Positions 35,597 through 44,942 of a stretch of DNA of 64,000 nucleotides are shown here, piece after piece. This stretch comes from Wenjunlia tyrosinilytica. Lineage in GTDB: Bacteria > Actinomycetota > Actinomycetes > Streptomycetales > Streptomycetaceae. Below the pieces are notes generated by a model. That model did no database searches. It was not told where the DNA came from and saw only the letters and a program-made list of their open reading frames with translations. The position numbers were made by a program, and so were the translations under genes. Location: positions 124,001 through 188,000 of the forward strand of contig NZ_BMMS01000012.1 in assembly GCF_014646055.1 (NCBI RefSeq), written 5' to 3'. How positions within the stretch are numbered: the first letter of the stretch is position 1; every line of letters starts with the position of its first letter.

Positions 35597-36817
35597 TCAG
35601 TCAGCGCGCGGCTGACGGCGCAGTGGCGGCCCCGAGTGAACTCCCGCCCGGTACTTGGGAATACGGGCGGTGACCTTCATTCCGGCGCCGACCCCGGTCT
35701 CGATGACGAGGCCGTGGTCGTCGCCGTACACCTGGCGCAGCCGCTCGTCCACGTTGCACAGGCCGATGCCGCTCGACGGGCCGCCCTCACCGCGCAGGAT
35801 CTGCCGCAGGCGCTCGGGCTCCATGCCCACCCCGTTGTCCTCGATCACCACGACCGCCTCGGCGCCCTCGTCACTGGCCGAGATCGTGATGCGGCTCTTG
35901 GCCACCGAGTCCTCCAGGCCGTGCTTGACCGCGTTCTCCACCAGCGGTTGCAGGCACAGGAACGGCAGGGCCACCGGCAGCACCTCGGGCGCGATCTGGA
36001 GGGTGACGTCGAGCCGTTCGCCGAAACGGGCGCGCACGAGCGAGAAGTACTGCTGGATGGAGTGCAGTTCGTCCGCGAGGGTGGTGAAGTCCCCGTGCCG
36101 GCGGAACGAGTAGCGGGTGAAGTCGGCGAACTCCAGCAGCAGTTCGCGCGCCCTCTCGGGGTCGGTGCGCACGAAGGAGGCGATGGCGGCGAGCGAGTTG
36201 AAGATGAAGTGCGGGGAGATCTGGGCGCGAAGGGCGCGGATCTCGGCCTCTATGAGCCGGGTCCGGGAGCGGTCGAGTTCGGCGAGTTCGAGCTGGACCG
36301 AGACCCAGCGGGCCACCTCGTTCGTCGCCCGCACCAGTACCGCGGACTCCCGCGAGCCGAACGCGGCCAGGGTGCCCAGCGCCCCGTTGTCCGCCGTCAG
36401 CGGAGCCACCACCGCCCACCGCACCTGGCAGTCCATGTCGTCGCAGGTCACGGGGAACGCCTGGCTGCGCCCGTTCTCCAGGACCTGCCCCACCTGCTCC
36501 ATCACCTGCGCCCGGTGGTGGCCTCCGGAGCCGTCCCAGGCGAGCACGGACGCCTGGTCGGTCAGGCACAGCGCGTGGGTGCCCAGCAGCGAGCGCAGCC
36601 GCCGCGCCGCCTTGCGCGCGGTGTCCTCCGTCAGCCCCGCGCGCAGCGGGGGCGCGGCCAGCGACGCGGTGTGCAGGGTGTGGAAGGTGGCCCGCTCCAC
36701 GGGAGTGCCCAGGTCCTTGGCCCGCCCGCCGCGCGCGCTCAGCCGCCCGAACGCCGCGCCCGCGGCGAACAGCGCCACGGCCGCCGCCACGGTCCCCAGC
36801 ACACACAGCGCGATCAC
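35597..36817 (-). CDS. LytS-type sensor histidine kinase
   Basis: A 406-residue kinase with one N-terminal membrane segment, a GAF-like region (about 50-190), the His_kinase motif LRAQISPHFIFNSLAAIASF and the HATPase motifs PLVENAVKHGLED and VVIEDNGVGM with SSGIGLCNVDERL. GTG 36817 overlaps the symporter stop as GTGA. It pairs with the LytTR regulator at 39466. The linked symporter suggests sensing of a carboxylate such as acetate or pyruvate (inference). Confidence 0.93.
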   Translation of the reverse strand: MIALCVLGTVAAAVALFAAGAAFGRLSARGGRAKDLGTPVERATFHTLHTASLAAPPLRAGLTEDTARKAARRLRSLLGTHALCLTDQASVLAWDGSGGHHRAQVMEQVGQVLENGRSQAFPVTCDDMDCQVRWAVVAPLTADNGALGTLAAFGSRESAVLVRATNEVARWVSVQLELAELDRSRTRLIEAEIRALRAQISPHFIFNSLAAIASFVRTDPERARELLLEFADFTRYSFRRHGDFTTLADELHSIQQYFSLVRARFGERLDVTLQIAPEVLPVALPFLCLQPLVENAVKHGLEDSVAKSRITISASDEGAEAVVVIEDNGVGMEPERLRQILRGEGGPSSGIGLCNVDERLRQVYGDDHGLVIETGVGAGMKVTARIPKYRAGVHSGPPLRRQPRAD

Positions 36818-38556
36818 TGTCCCACCCCCTGGACCCTCTCGACCGGTCCCGCCGCCCCCTCGGGCAGGTGGAGCCGGGCCATCGTGGCACCGGTGCTGGC
36901 CGGGATCGCGGCGCGGGTGGCCAGCGACACCAGCACCATCGTCAGGAAGCCCAGCGGCACCGACCAGACGGCGGGCCACGCGAGCAGGGCGTGGGGCCAG
37001 CCGTGCTGCGGCCGGCCCGAGATCGTCGCGGCCACCGCCGCCAGCGCCGACCCTCCCCCGACCAGCAGCCCGGACAGGGCCCCCGCCGCGGTCAGCCCCC
37101 GCCACCAGATGCCGAGCACGAGCAGCGGGCAGAACGAGGAGGCGGAGACCGCGAACGCCAGCCCGACCGCGTCCGCCACGGGCAGATTGCTCACCGCGGC
37201 GTTGGCCGCCGTCGGAACCGCCATGGCCAGGCACGTCGCCAGCCGGAAGTGGCGTATCCCCAGCGACGGCAGCACATCCTGCGTCAGCACCCCCGCCACC
37301 GACAGGGTCAGCCCCGAGGCGGTGGACAGGAAGGCCGCGAACGCGCCGCCCGCGAGCAGGGCACCGAGCAGGTCCCCGCCGACGCCGCCGAAGAGCTTGC
37401 CCGGCAGCACCAGGACGGCCGCGTCGGTGTTCCCGGTGAGCAACAGCTCGGGCGCGTAGAGCCGCCCCAGCGCCCCGTAGACGGGCGGCAGCAGGTAGAA
37501 CGCCCCGATCAGGCCGAGGACCACCACCGTGGTGCGGCGGGCCGCGCGCCCGTTGGGACTGGTGTAGAAGCGCACCACCACGTGCGGCAGCCCCATCGTC
37601 CCGAGGAACGTGGCGATGATGAGACCGTACGAGGCGTAGAGCGGATGGTCGTCACGGCTGCCGGACAGCGGCCTGGACCACCGCGATCCTGCGCTGCTGT
37701 ACGCCCCGTTCGTCGCCTCGGGTACCGCCGTGCCCTTGGCGAACTCCAGCACCGTGCCGGCGTCGATGCGGTGGGGTCCGGGTGGCAGCGCGACCTTGTC
37801 ACCGGTGTGCCGCACCCCGTCGATCCGTCCGTGCACCGCGACGCCGAGCGGGTCCTTGATGTTCAGCCTCAGGGTCTGCTCGACCGTCACCTTGGTGCGT
37901 TCGCGGAAGGTGGCGGGCTCGTCGAAGGTCGTACGCGGAGCGCCGTCCCCCTGCCACGCCAGCACCAGGAAGATCGCGGGCACGAGGAGCGCGGTGAGCT
38001 TGAGCCAGTACTGGAAGGCCTGCACAAAGGTGATGCTGCGCATGCCGCCCGCCGCCACCGCGGCGGTCACCACCACCGCGACCAGCGCCCCGCCGAGCCA
38101 GCGCGGCGCCCCGGTCACCACCCCCAGGGTCAGCCCCGCGCCCTGGAGCTGGGGCAGCAGGTAGAGCCAGCCGACCCCGACGACGAACGCGCTGGCCACC
38201 CTGCGCACCCGTTTGGACTCCAACCGGTCCTCGGCGAAGTCCGGGAGAGTGTAGGCGCCCGACCTGCGCAGGGGCGCGGCCACGAAGACCAGCAGGACCA
38301 GATAGCCCGCCGTGTAGCCGACGGGGTACCAGAGCATGTCCACACCCTGCGCCAGCACCAGGCCCGCGACGCCGAGGAAGGAGGCCGCCGACAGGTACTC
38401 ACCGCTGATCGCCGCCGCGTTCAGCCGCGGCGGCACACTGCGGGAGGCCACATAGAAGTCGGAGGTGGTGCGCGAGATACGCAGACCGTAGGCGCCGATG
38501 AGGACGGTCGCCAGCACCACGACGGCGACCGCCGCCACTGCGTACGCCTGGTTCAT
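36814..38556 (-). CDS. Sodium:solute symporter, cation/acetate type
   Basis: A 580-residue membrane protein with about 13 hydrophobic segments. SSS-family signatures include AAISGEYLSAASFLGVAGLV near the N-terminus, the MRSITFVQAFQYWLKL segment and GTMGLPHVVVRFYT. It resembles ActP/MctC carboxylate symporters. A hydrophilic loop of about 95 residues (around 215-310) with a glycine/arginine character lies between membrane segments. It is co-transcribed with the DUF485 protein (7-bp gap) and the kinase. Confidence 0.92.
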   Translation of the reverse strand: MNQAYAVAAVAVVVLATVLIGAYGLRISRTTSDFYVASRSVPPRLNAAAISGEYLSAASFLGVAGLVLAQGVDMLWYPVGYTAGYLVLLVFVAAPLRRSGAYTLPDFAEDRLESKRVRRVASAFVVGVGWLYLLPQLQGAGLTLGVVTGAPRWLGGALVAVVVTAAVAAGGMRSITFVQAFQYWLKLTALLVPAIFLVLAWQGDGAPRTTFDEPATFRERTKVTVEQTLRLNIKDPLGVAVHGRIDGVRHTGDKVALPPGPHRIDAGTVLEFAKGTAVPEATNGAYSSAGSRWSRPLSGSRDDHPLYASYGLIIATFLGTMGLPHVVVRFYTSPNGRAARRTTVVVLGLIGAFYLLPPVYGALGRLYAPELLLTGNTDAAVLVLPGKLFGGVGGDLLGALLAGGAFAAFLSTASGLTLSVAGVLTQDVLPSLGIRHFRLATCLAMAVPTAANAAVSNLPVADAVGLAFAVSASSFCPLLVLGIWWRGLTAAGALSGLLVGGGSALAAVAATISGRPQHGWPHALLAWPAVWSVPLGFLTMVLVSLATRAAIPASTGATMARLHLPEGAAGPVERVQGVGQ

Positions 38557-38563
38557 CCGCGCT

Positions 38564-38938
38564 TCACTCGACGAGATCGGCGAAGTCGCGCTCGTTGCGC
38601 TCGGCGCGGCGCACGTACCAGCGGGCGATGACGATCATGAACGGGTAGGCGGCGGCGCCGAGCACGGCCCACACCAGCGTCGGGCCCGCGGGCCACAGCG
38701 ACAGATCGCTCGGCAGGAGGGAGAAGACGACGGGCAGTGAGCCGAGGACGACGGCGAGGACGGCGAACGCGGCCAGCCCGGCCCGCAGTTGGCTGCGCAT
38801 GAGAGAGCGCACATACGCGGCGCCCAGGGTCGTCTGCTCGTTGATCTCCGACTGCGTGCGCACCGGACGGCCCATCCGCGCGGTCCTACGCGGCACTCCG
38901 GTGACGACCTCGCGCCTGGGGGCTGGCTCGACCGACAC
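38564..38938 (-). CDS. DUF485 small membrane protein
   Basis: A 124-residue protein with two membrane segments (about 55-75 and 85-105) and the family pattern SLMRSQLRAGLAAFAVLAVV. DUF485 proteins accompany acetate-type SSS transporters (as in yjcH-actP) and probably assist them. It starts with GTG at 38938. Confidence 0.9.
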   Translation of the reverse strand: MSVEPAPRREVVTGVPRRTARMGRPVRTQSEINEQTTLGAAYVRSLMRSQLRAGLAAFAVLAVVLGSLPVVFSLLPSDLSLWPAGPTLVWAVLGAAAYPFMIVIARWYVRRAERNERDFADLVE

Positions 38939-39056
38939 GGTGACCCCTCTTCTTGGGCATGCCTCCGGCGCGAACGACCTGGCGGGTTTGGAGTCTAAGC
39001 AGGCCAGGGGGTCGCGCGGTAGACAGGAGGGTCACATTTCGGTTACTCGGCAGCAC

Positions 39057-39326
39057 TCAGTTACTGAGCACACGATTCAGGTCACTGTGGGCGATCTCGA
39101 GCTCCACATAGGACTGCTCGGCCCTGCGGAAGGCCATCTCCAGCGCCACCGCCGCACCCGGCTCGGTGACGCGGTACGCCGACTCCCGCACCTCATAGAG
39201 GACATCGGCCCAACGGCCCGCGATGCTCTTGATCCGGTTCAGCAGGACGGCCAACTCCTGCGAGTCGCGGGGTGAGTCGGCGGGGATCCGCCGCAGTTCC
39301 TCGAGCAGCGCGTTGATGTCGGACAT
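39057..39326 (-). CDS. Small helical hypothetical protein
   Basis: An 89-residue, largely helical, charged protein (LLEELRRIPADSPRDSQELA, LLNRIKSIAGRWADVLYE) with no recognised domain, starting at ATG 39326. It is encoded between the symporter group and the LytTR regulator on the same strand. The coding bias and position support a real gene; function unknown. Confidence 0.7.
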   Translation of the reverse strand: MSDINALLEELRRIPADSPRDSQELAVLLNRIKSIAGRWADVLYEVRESAYRVTEPGAAVALEMAFRRAEQSYVELEIAHSDLNRVLSN

Positions 39327-39465
39327 TCGGCCCCTTCTTCGCGCCGCCCCCGGTACAGGTCGTACGCGCTCAACACTAGGTCCGGTGGAGCGCGGAACCC
39401 GGCCGATGGCAGCCGCCGATCCGTGGACGGCCGGTTTCGGGCGGTGAACGGTCGAAGGGGAACGA

Positions 39466-40293
39466 TCAGCGGTCCTTCGCCTGCCGGACGAGCAGGTCAC
39501 GCAGCTCCCTGGCGTGCCTGCGGCTCACGGCCAGCACCGCGTCCCCGATCCGCACACTGAGGCTTCCCGCGTCCAGGCGCAGTTCGTCGATGCGCTTGAG
39601 CGCCACCAGGTGGCGCCTGTGTATGCGGACGAAGCCGCGGCTGCGCCAGCGCTCCTCCAGCGAGGACAGCGGGATGCGGACCAGATGGCTGCCGTTCCTG
39701 GTGTGCAGACGGGCGTAGTCGCCCTGCGCCTCGACGAAGGTGATCTCGTCGATCTCCACGAAACGGGTGACGCCCGCGAGTTCGACGGGGATGTGGTCCG
39801 GCACCGTGTCCGGCACGTCGTCGCGGTTGTGCGCGGGCTCGGGCCGCGCTCCGGCGGCGGCCGGTGCGGGCTCCTGGCCGCCGCGCCCGCGGCCGGCGCC
39901 CGCCCGGGAGAGTTCGGCGACCCGGCGCACGGCCTCGGCGAGCCGCTCCTTGCGGACCGGTTTGAGCACGTAGTCGACGGCCTTGAGGTCGAACGCCTGG
40001 ACGGCGAAGTCCTCGTGGGCGGTGACGAACACGATCAGCGGGGGATCGGCGAACCCGGCCAGCAGCCGTGCCATTTCGAGGCCGTTGAGCCCGGCCATGT
40101 GGATGTCGAGGAAGACGACGTCGATGGCGTCCTCGCCGTCGGGTCCGGCTTCGAGGGCGCGCCCGATCGTCCGCAGCGCCTCGGTCGCGTCGAGGGCACC
40201 CGACGCCCGTTCGATCCTCGGATCGGAGCGCAGCAGATAGAGCAGCTCCTCGAGCAGGGGCTGCTCGTCGTCCACCGCCAGAACCCGCAGCAT
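39466..40293 (-). CDS. LytTR-family response regulator
   Basis: A 275-residue regulator. The receiver domain has MLRVLAVDDEQPLLEELL, the phospho-acceptor Asp in VVFLDIHMAGLNGLEMA and Lys in DYVLKPVRKERLAEAV. A 55-residue linker leads to the LytTR DNA-binding domain (EITFVEAQGDYARLHT, SLEERWRSRGFVRIHRRHLV). ATG 40293 begins at the conserved core; ATG 40320 would add nine residues. It is the partner of the LytS-type kinase and probably controls the symporter genes. Confidence 0.92.
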   Translation of the reverse strand: MLRVLAVDDEQPLLEELLYLLRSDPRIERASGALDATEALRTIGRALEAGPDGEDAIDVVFLDIHMAGLNGLEMARLLAGFADPPLIVFVTAHEDFAVQAFDLKAVDYVLKPVRKERLAEAVRRVAELSRAGAGRGRGGQEPAPAAAGARPEPAHNRDDVPDTVPDHIPVELAGVTRFVEIDEITFVEAQGDYARLHTRNGSHLVRIPLSSLEERWRSRGFVRIHRRHLVALKRIDELRLDAGSLSVRIGDAVLAVSRRHARELRDLLVRQAKDR

Positions 40294-40444
40294 GTCCGGT
40301 GAGTGTAGGTGCTCTCCCATCACCGGTCGATCATTCGTCCGGTCCGGGCTGTTCGGGCCGCCTGGCAGCGCCTGCACCGCCCTCGACCGGGCCGCCGAAC
40401 AGGTCCTCCTCGGTGAGCACCGCCAGGAGGGAGGGCGCCTCGGC

Positions 40445-40565
40445 GTTCCCGGCCCTTCCTCGTCCCCGGCCCTTCCTCGTCCCCGGCCCTTCCTCGTCCC
40501 CGGCCCTTCCTCGTCTCCTCGTCCCTGACCTTTCCTCGTCCCCGGCCTTTCCTCGTCCCCGGCCG
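40445..40565. repeat. 17-bp minisatellite
   Basis: The unit GGCCCTTCCTCGTCCCC repeats head to tail, exactly at 40451, 40468, 40485 and 40502, then degenerates for about three more copies. It lies in the 363-bp gap between the LytTR and MFS genes, which are divergent. No spacer structure of a CRISPR is present. Confidence 0.9.
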
Positions 40566-40683
40566 CCTTGGGTACCGTGGCCGGGCAAACCCCCGCGTCC
40601 ACCGCCCGTCCGCCCCTGCCTGCCTACTGCCTGCCTCCTGCCGCCTGCCCCGCCCCGCCCCGCCCAGAGGAGCCCTCGCGCCC

Positions 40684-41979
40684 ATGCCCGAGCAGCCGTC
40701 CGGTCCCCCGCCGAGCACCGCGACGCCCGTCGACGCGGTGACCGCCCCCGTCTCGGCGGCGGCCCCGGCGCGCCGGACCGGACTGCTGGTGACGCTCATC
40801 CTCGGCTCGCTGACCGCGCTCGCGCCGCTGTCGATGGACATGTACCTCCCGGCGCTGCCGCAGGTGACCGACTCCTTCCGCACCACCACCTCGCAGGTGC
40901 AGCTGACGCTGACGGCGTGCCTGGCCGGCATGGCCCTGGGGCAGCTCGTGGTGGGGCCGCTCAGCGACGCGCTCGGCCGGCGGCGGCCCCTGCTCGTCGG
41001 CATGGTGGTCTACGTTCTGGCCACGGCGGCCTGCGTGGTCGCGCCCAATGTGCCCGCCCTCGTCGGCTTCCGGCTGGTGCAGGGGCTCGCTGGAGCGGCG
41101 GGGATAGTGATCGCCCGGGCGATCGTGCGGGACCTGTACTCGGGTCTGGACGTGGCCCGCTTCTTCTCCACCCTCATGCTCGTCTCCGGAGCGGCGCCCG
41201 TCGTCGCCCCGCTGATGGGCGGGCAGGTGCTGCGCTTCACCCAGTGGCGCGGTGTGTTCGTCGTCCTGACGGTGATCGGTGTCGTGCTGACCGCGCTGGT
41301 CGCGCTGTGGTTGAAGGAGACCCTGCCCGAGCAGCGGCGTCGGCCGGGCGGGCTGGGGCAGACCCTGCGGACCGTGCGGGAGTTGCTGCGGGACGCCGGA
41401 TTCAGCGGATATGTGCTGGCGGGCGGTTTCTCGTTCTCGGCGCTGTTCGCCTACATCTCCGGCTCGCCGTTCGTGCTCCAGGAGGTCTACGGCGCCTCTG
41501 CGCAGACCTTCAGCCTGCTCTTCGGCGTCAACTCGCTGGGCCTGGTGCTGATGGGGCAGATCAACGGCAAGGTCCTCGTCGGCCGGGTCCCGCTTGACGC
41601 GGTGCTGGCGATCGGCCTGGGCATTGTCCTGCTGGGCGGCTGCGGGCTCCTTCTGCTGGCCTCCGGGGTCTTCGGCGAGGTGGGTCTGGGGCCCGTGGCG
41701 GTGGCGCTGTTCGTCCTCGCCTGCGGCCAGGGGCTGACGCTTCCCAACACCGCGGCGCAGGCCCTGGCCCGCACCCCGCACGCGGCCGGGACCGCCTCCG
41801 CGCTGCTGGGCACGGTGCAGTTCCTCCTCGGGGCGCTGTCCACCCCGCTCGTGGGCCTGGGCGGTGAGGGCACGGCGGTGCCGATGGGTGTGGTGATGGT
41901 CGGCTGCGGCGCGGTCGCCACTGTTCTCTTCCTCGGCCTGTGCCGCCCCTGGAGGGGCGGGCCCGACCAGGAGCCCTGA
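40684..41979 (+). CDS. Bcr/CflA-family MFS drug exporter
   Basis: A 431-residue membrane transporter with 12 predicted helices. The motif SMDMYLPALPQVTDSF at helix 1 and the loop GPLSDALGRRRPLL are typical of DHA1 Bcr/CflA exporters. Start ATG 40684 follows the sequence GAGGAGCCC. It could export toxic compounds. It is 6 kb from the cluster with unrelated genes between, so a role as the cluster exporter is only possible. Confidence 0.93.
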   Translation: MPEQPSGPPPSTATPVDAVTAPVSAAAPARRTGLLVTLILGSLTALAPLSMDMYLPALPQVTDSFRTTTSQVQLTLTACLAGMALGQLVVGPLSDALGRRRPLLVGMVVYVLATAACVVAPNVPALVGFRLVQGLAGAAGIVIARAIVRDLYSGLDVARFFSTLMLVSGAAPVVAPLMGGQVLRFTQWRGVFVVLTVIGVVLTALVALWLKETLPEQRRRPGGLGQTLRTVRELLRDAGFSGYVLAGGFSFSALFAYISGSPFVLQEVYGASAQTFSLLFGVNSLGLVLMGQINGKVLVGRVPLDAVLAIGLGIVLLGGCGLLLLASGVFGEVGLGPVAVALFVLACGQGLTLPNTAAQALARTPHAAGTASALLGTVQFLLGALSTPLVGLGGEGTAVPMGVVMVGCGAVATVLFLGLCRPWRGGPDQEP

Positions 41980-42043
41980 TCCTCTGTCACCGGCCACCGG
42001 CCACCGGACCGGGATCGTTCGATCCGGCGCCGGTCCCGCCCCC

Positions 42044-42126
42044 TTCGGACGGACCCCGGCTGTTCGGACGGACCCCGGCCGTTCGGATGATTCGGACGGA
42101 CCCCGGCCGTGACGGACCCCGGCCGT
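42044..42126. repeat. 19-bp imperfect tandem repeat between convergent genes
   Basis: TTCGGACGGACCCCGGC occurs at 42044, 42063 and 42091, with shortened copies at 42082 and 42112. It lies immediately beyond the stop of the converging PhzF gene. Confidence 0.85.
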
Positions 42127-42990
42127 TCAGATGATGGGCACCGCCCGGCCGGTCACCCGCACCCGGGCGTCGGCGGGGTCGAGGTGCACCAGGAGATCGC
42201 TCGGGCGCCCCATGTCCTCGCCCTGCCGGATGGCGATCGTGGAAGGCTCGCGCACCAGCCCGGTCGTGAGCAGGTAGCCGCCGAACGCCGCCGCGGCCGC
42301 CCCCGTCGCGGGGTCCTCCACCACGCCGCCGACCGGGAACGGGTCACGGGCGTGGAAGCGGTCCTGCGTCTCGCGCCAGACCAGCTGAACGGTCGTCCAG
42401 CCGTGGCGCCCCATCACCTCGGCGAGCCCGTCGAAGTCGTAGTCGAGGTCGGCCAGGCGGGCGCGGGATGCCGCGGCGAGGACCAGGTGCTCCACTCCCC
42501 CGAAGGCGACATGCGGTGTGAAGCCCGGATCGAGGTCGTCGCGCGACCACCGCAGCGCCGTCAGCGCCTCGGTCAGCTCGTCCTCCCGCGCGGGCCGGGA
42601 GCGGGTCTCGACGCTGGTGAGGGTCGCCGTCACCGCTCCCTCCTCGGCCGAGGTCGCCACCGTGATCTCACCCGCGGGAGTGTCGAAGACGAGCTCGCCC
42701 GGACCCATGCGCTCGGCGAGCGCCACCGCCGTCGCGACGGTCGCGTGCCCGCAGAAGGGGACCTCGGCGAGAGGGCTGAAAAAGCGGAGCCGGAAGCGGC
42801 GCTCATCGTCGTCCCGGCCCGTGATGAACGCCGTCTCCGAGTACCCCACCTCGGCGGCGAGGGCCAGCATCGCCGGGTCGTCGAGGCCGGAGGCGTCCAG
42901 GACGACACCGGCGGGGTTGCCTCCGGCGGGGTCGTCGGTGAACGCGGAGTAGCGCAGCACATCGGTGAGGGAACGCTCATCGGTTTCCAT
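42127..42990 (-). CDS. PhzF-family epimerase/isomerase-like protein
   Basis: A 287-residue protein of the diaminopimelate-epimerase fold. The start VLRYSAFTDDPAGGNPAGVVL and the catalytic Glu region GYSETAFI, then PLAEVPFCGHATVATA and DPATGAAAAAFGGYL, are characteristic of PhzF. Many such proteins act on unknown small molecules. It is divergent from a LysR gene across 84 bp containing a perfect palindrome. Confidence 0.92.
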   Translation of the reverse strand: METDERSLTDVLRYSAFTDDPAGGNPAGVVLDASGLDDPAMLALAAEVGYSETAFITGRDDDERRFRLRFFSPLAEVPFCGHATVATAVALAERMGPGELVFDTPAGEITVATSAEEGAVTATLTSVETRSRPAREDELTEALTALRWSRDDLDPGFTPHVAFGGVEHLVLAAASRARLADLDYDFDGLAEVMGRHGWTTVQLVWRETQDRFHARDPFPVGGVVEDPATGAAAAAFGGYLLTTGLVREPSTIAIRQGEDMGRPSDLLVHLDPADARVRVTGRAVPII

Positions 42991-43037
42991 GTCCCCCACG
43001 TTTCCACTCCGGAGCCATCGCGTCCAACGATTGATAC

Positions 43038-43052
43038 CGATGAGTCTCATCG
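43038..43052. promoter_or_regulatory. Palindromic operator candidate between phzF-like and lysR genes
   Basis: CGATGAGTCTCATCG is a perfect 15-bp inverted repeat centred at 43045, 23 bp before the LysR start and 48 bp before the PhzF start. LysR proteins commonly bind such sites between divergent genes. Confidence 0.6.
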
Positions 43053-43074
43053 GGAAACTCGATAGTCTGTGCGC

Positions 43075-43971
43075 ATGGACACGCGCCTGCTGCGGACCTT
43101 CGCCGCCCTCGCCAGGACCGGGAGCTTCACCGCCGCGGCCGCGGAGCTCCACCTCGCCCAGTCCACGGTCACCGTCCACATCAAATCCCTGGAACGGGAG
43201 CTGGGCACCCGGCTGTTCGACCGGCTGCCGACCGGGGCGCTGATCACGGACGGCGGACGCAGGCTGCTGGAGCGGGCCGAGGGCGTCCTCGACGCGGAGA
43301 CACGGCTGCGCGAGGCGGCGGCAGCGACGGGCAAGGGGGCGGTGCGGGGCCGGGTCGTCGTGGGAGCGGCGGAGTCCCTGTGCTCGACCCGGCTGCCGGG
43401 CGTGGTCACCGCGCTGCGCCGCACCCATCCCGAGGTGGAGGTGTCGCTGTTCGCGGCGGGCACGGCGAAGGCGGTCGAGGGCCTGCGGTCGGGGCGGCTC
43501 GACATGGCGCTCCTGCTGGAGGAGGAGGCCGACTTCACCGATGTGGCCGCCGAACCCGTCGCCAGGGAGCCGCTGGTCCTCGTGTGCGCCCCGGACCATC
43601 CGATGGCCGTCCGGAAGTCCGCAGCCGATTGGCCGGAGCTGGCGCAGGAGAGCTTCTTCCTGCTGGAACAGGGCTGTTCCTACAGCGACGAGCTGGAGCG
43701 GCGGCTGCTGGCGGTGCCGGGGGCCCGGCCCCGGCTGACCCGTTTCGGCAGCGTCGACGCGGCCCGCTCGTGCGTCGCCGCCGGGCTGGGGCTCACCCTG
43801 CTGCCGCGCACCACCGTCGACGAGGCGCTGGGGCAGGGGCGGCTCGCGGTGGCGGCGGCTCCCCCGTTCCCCGATGTCCGGGTGTGGTTGGCGAGGCACC
43901 GCAGGCGGTGGGTCCCGCCCGCGGCGGCCGCCGTCGTGGAGGAGCTGGCGCGGCACTTCCCCACCGGCTGA
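43075..43971 (+). CDS. LysR-family transcriptional regulator
   Basis: A 298-residue regulator. The N-terminal helix-turn-helix is LLRTFAALARTGSFTAAAAE through LHLAQSTVTVHIKSLERELG, and the C-terminal substrate-binding domain starts near VVVGAAESLCSTRLPGVV. ATG 43075 is chosen; a GTG at 43069 adds two residues. It is divergent from the phzF-like gene, which is its likely target. Confidence 0.93.
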   Translation: MDTRLLRTFAALARTGSFTAAAAELHLAQSTVTVHIKSLERELGTRLFDRLPTGALITDGGRRLLERAEGVLDAETRLREAAAATGKGAVRGRVVVGAAESLCSTRLPGVVTALRRTHPEVEVSLFAAGTAKAVEGLRSGRLDMALLLEEEADFTDVAAEPVAREPLVLVCAPDHPMAVRKSAADWPELAQESFFLLEQGCSYSDELERRLLAVPGARPRLTRFGSVDAARSCVAAGLGLTLLPRTTVDEALGQGRLAVAAAPPFPDVRVWLARHRRRWVPPAAAAVVEELARHFPTG

Positions 43972-44241
43972 GGCCCGGCGGCCGACCCGGCGGCCGTCGG
44001 CGAGGCGGTCCGCGCGGGCAGCCGGGGCAGCGCGCGCGGTAGGGGTGGTACGGGCGGTACTTGGGGAGCCAACCGTGCGCGCGGGCAGTCCATTCGGGCG
44101 GTCCATCCGCTCGTCGGGTGGTTTCGGGAACCCGCTACGGGTAGTGATCGTTGGACGGATAGGGCAAAGAGAGAGTCAAGTGTTCAACCGAATCACACAT
44201 CCGATTGGTGCGCGCCCAGCACCGGGAATGAGCAGATAACC

Positions 44242-44817
44242 ATGGGTGTCAGCCTCTCCAAGGGTGGCAATGTCTCCCTGACCAAGGAAGCGCCCGGTCT
44301 GACCGCGGTGACCGTGGGCCTCGGCTGGGACGCGCGCACGACGACGGGCGCGGACTTCGACCTCGACGCCAGCGCCCTGCTGGTCAAGGAGGACGGCAAG
44401 GTCGTGTCCCCGCAGCACTTCGTGTTCTTCAACAACCTCAAGAGCCCCGAGGGATCCGTCGAGCACACCGGTGACAACCTCACGGGTGAGGGCGAGGGCG
44501 ACGACGAGGCGATCAAGGTGCACCTCGAGGGTGTGCCCGCCGAGGTGCAGAAGATCGTCTTCCCGGTCTCCATCTACGAGGCCGAGGGCCGCGGCCAGAG
44601 CTTCGGCCAGGTGCGCAACGCGTTCATCCGCGTGGTGAACCAGGCCGGCGGCACCGAGATCGCCCGCTACGACCTCACCGAGGACGCCTCCACCGAGACG
44701 GCGATGATCTTCGGCGAGCTGTACCGCAACGGAGCGGAGTGGAAGTTCCGCGCCGTCGGCCAGGGCTATGCCTCGGGCCTGGCGGGCATCGCGCAGGACT
44801 TCGGCGTCAACGGCTGA
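44242..44817 (+). CDS. TerD-family protein
   Basis: A 191-residue protein with the standard TerD start [20 protein letters not shown] and the calcium-binding signature segments [10 protein letters not shown] and [10 protein letters not shown], ending [20 protein letters not shown]. TerD proteins are cytoplasmic calcium-binding proteins linked to tellurite and stress responses; Streptomyces carry several copies. The 270-bp region before it has no gene. Confidence 0.95.
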   Translation: MGVSLSKGGNVSLTKEAPGLTAVTVGLGWDARTTTGADFDLDASALLVKEDGKVVSPQHFVFFNNLKSPEGSVEHTGDNLTGEGEGDDEAIKVHLEGVPAEVQKIVFPVSIYEAEGRGQSFGQVRNAFIRVVNQAGGTEIARYDLTEDASTETAMIFGELYRNGAEWKFRAVGQGYASGLAGIAQDFGVNG

Positions 44818-44827
44818 CCCGCCGCGG

Positions 44828-44854
44828 GCGGCCCGCGCGGATCACGCGGGCCGC
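44828..44854 (+). terminator. Terminator after terD-like gene
   Basis: GCGGCCCGCG (44828-44837) pairs with CGCGGGCCGC (44845-44854) around a 7-nt loop, 11 bp after the stop. Confidence 0.6.
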
Positions 44855-44942
44855 GCCTGCCGCTGGGAAGCCTCGAGAAGCCGCGAGGAGCCTCGGAAGA
44901 AGCCGCGAAGAAGGCATGCAGAAGGGGAGCGAGGAGGCAGGT

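Noticed and set aside
40445..40565. Regular repeats considered as a CRISPR array.
   Set aside because: Units of 17 bp adjoin directly with no unique spacers, and no cas genes are nearby.
40684..41979. MFS exporter as the dedicated exporter of the cluster product.
   Set aside because: It is separated from the cluster by the relic region and a complete LytS/symporter/LytTR group; nothing in the sequence links it to the cluster.
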